From Methylococcaceae bacterium UBA7658 (GTDB lineage: Bacteria; Pseudomonadota; Gammaproteobacteria; Methylococcales; Methylomonadaceae), in contig DLHW01000046.1 in assembly GCA_002483425.1 (NCBI GenBank), positions 8,254 to 14,382 of the forward strand: a stretch of 6,129 nt of DNA. Reading direction: 5' to 3'. The notes beneath the pieces are model-generated. The model was not told the DNA's origin. It searched no databases and saw nothing but the letters and a program-made list of their open reading frames with translations. The translations under genes were made by a program, and so were the position numbers. Of this stretch, positions 5,296 through 6,129 are shown in pieces (position 1 is the stretch's first letter; every line of letters begins with the position of its first letter).

Positions 5296-5964
5296 ATGGC
5301 TGACAATTACGACCAATCCACCGTCGAACCCGACTTTCCGATTCAGGCAGTCTCTGAATTTGAAAGGGTCTTGATGAAGGAATATGGGTATACAAGTGAA
5401 ATTTGGAAATCCCCTGAAGGAGACGGGATTTATTTCTACGCACCTGATGGCAGCATTTCTGATATTGAAAACATTGATATCGACATTGTGCGGAAATATG
5501 CGGATGAAGGCGATCCGATTGCCGTTGACTTGATTCGTTGTACAAAGGAAGAAGGGGAAGATAAGCTCGATAACTATATCATGGCGCATTATTCCTTTGA
5601 ATCGATCATCCAGGGTATTTTAAAAAAACCTGGATGTTCTGGTATAGGGGAAGTTTGTGTCATGGGTGCTTTTACTTGCAGCAAAATGCGTCCCGGAGAG
5701 TTTGGTGGATGGGTAATGAGGATTACCCGTGAGACTGTCCAATACGATGGCACGTATGGGATATACCAACGCATGCAAGAGGAAGAAAAGTTTTTATCCG
5801 ACCTTGACCTGGTATACCAGTTGGCCGACGGCAACTGCCTGGACCAAGAACACGACCCTGGTGAGCCAGGACTAGACGAAGCAATTGCCGATGAGTGCCG
5901 GAGGCAGCGCAACGCGCTTAATTACGTTCATGATTATATTACTAATCACGGACTAATCAGGTAA
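5296..5964 (+). CDS. hypothetical acidic protein, 222 aa
   Basis: A 222-residue protein, rich in Asp and Glu, that I cannot assign to a named family. It has no signal peptide, membrane segment or catalytic motif. Recognisable stretches are IDIVRKYADEGDPIAVDLI (about 62-80), EEGEDKLDNYIMAHYSFE (about 85-102), two cysteines around a GEVCVMGAFTC segment (about 118-128), and FGGWVMRITRETVQYDGTYG (about 136-155). The start is set by GGAGAA (5285-5290), 5 bases before the ATG, and by analogy with the leader-to-start layout at 3055. A GTG further upstream in frame (5248) lies inside the conserved hairpin module and is rejected. No terminator follows; instead a diverged leader begins 16 bases after the stop, so a further gene is likely cotranscribed. 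I vaguely recall similar proteins in ICEs, without a function. Confidence 0.85.
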   Translation: MADNYDQSTVEPDFPIQAVSEFERVLMKEYGYTSEIWKSPEGDGIYFYAPDGSISDIENIDIDIVRKYADEGDPIAVDLIRCTKEEGEDKLDNYIMAHYSFESIIQGILKKPGCSGIGEVCVMGAFTCSKMRPGEFGGWVMRITRETVQYDGTYGIYQRMQEEEKFLSDLDLVYQLADGNCLDQEHDPGEPGLDEAIADECRRQRNALNYVHDYITNHGLIR

Positions 5965-5980
5965 TTGGATCTTTAAACCT

Positions 5981-6129
5981 ACCTCGTAAACGATGGTGTC
6001 CTTTAGCTGTCGTGTGTCTGTTCTTCCTGCAGCCAGATTTGTTGTTTGGGTTCGGGCAGACGTTCTTAACCATCAGGTAACTCTCCCGTCATACGGGGCG
6101 TTACCTTTAACCCACCGGGGAAACCATTC
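5981..6129 (+). repeat. structured intergenic leader, copy L3 (diverged, cut by window edge)
   Basis: Alignable with L2 from ACCTCGTAAAC (5981-5991), through CCTTTAGCTG (6000-6009) and GCAGCC (6029-6034), to CCCACCGGGGAAA (6111-6123) at the edge. It lacks the terminator, the long hairpin and the CACTG hairpin. The central stem is kept in altered form: GGTAAC (6076-6081) with GTTACC (6100-6105), enclosing CCCGT/ACGGG (6085-6089/6093-6097). It predicts the 3' half of a switch-like module and then a start codon within about 60 bases beyond the window. Confidence 0.75.

Overview
The window looks like the maintenance or accessory region of an integrative and conjugative element (ICE) or a related plasmid in a proteobacterium, most likely a gammaproteobacterium. 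This rests on the gene set: a large SNF2-type helicase with a DUF6876-like tail, a DUF6094 methyltransferase, and small unrecognised proteins. I recall this combination from ICE backbones, and base composition looks roughly balanced by eye. I cannot name the genus. No integrase, conjugation gene, tRNA, IS element or CRISPR array is visible, so the ICE assignment is inference.

Layout, all on the + strand: (1) 1-2720, a superfamily 2 helicase whose reading frame is open through the left edge, so its true start is outside the window. (2) 2721-3054, no gene; an intrinsic terminator followed by a long structured leader (L1). (3) 3055-3174 and 3171-3749, a 39-residue protein and a 192-residue protein joined by an ATGA overlap. 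(4) 3750-3841, a short spacer carrying only the 3' module of the leader (L0). (5) 3842-4957, the DUF6094 adenine-type methyltransferase. (6) 4958-5295, no gene; a second terminator plus a second full leader copy (L2). (7) 5296-5964, a 222-residue acidic protein of unknown function. (8) 5965-6129, a third, diverged leader (L3) cut by the right edge, which implies another gene just outside.

The most interesting signal is the family of related non-coding leaders. L1 and L2 differ at only about a dozen positions over their core of about 136 bases. L3 keeps the central stem with compensatory changes. L0 keeps only the last module. That last module (four copies, one cut off) has one 5' arm that can pair with either of two 3' arms, giving two mutually exclusive hairpins 20-30 bases upstream of the start codon. 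Base changes between copies largely preserve both pairings. The full copies also begin with a terminator whose T-tract is captured by an 18-position hairpin. This suggests a shared RNA-level (or DNA-structure-level) control that makes several genes of the element one regulon. Function, ligand and binding partner are unknown.

Working model (inference): the terminators at 2763-2787 and 4976-4999 separate three transcription units: helicase; 39-aa, 192-aa and methyltransferase; 222-aa plus the gene beyond the right edge. The proteins probably act on element DNA (helicase remodelling, methylation), and the common leaders coordinate their expression.
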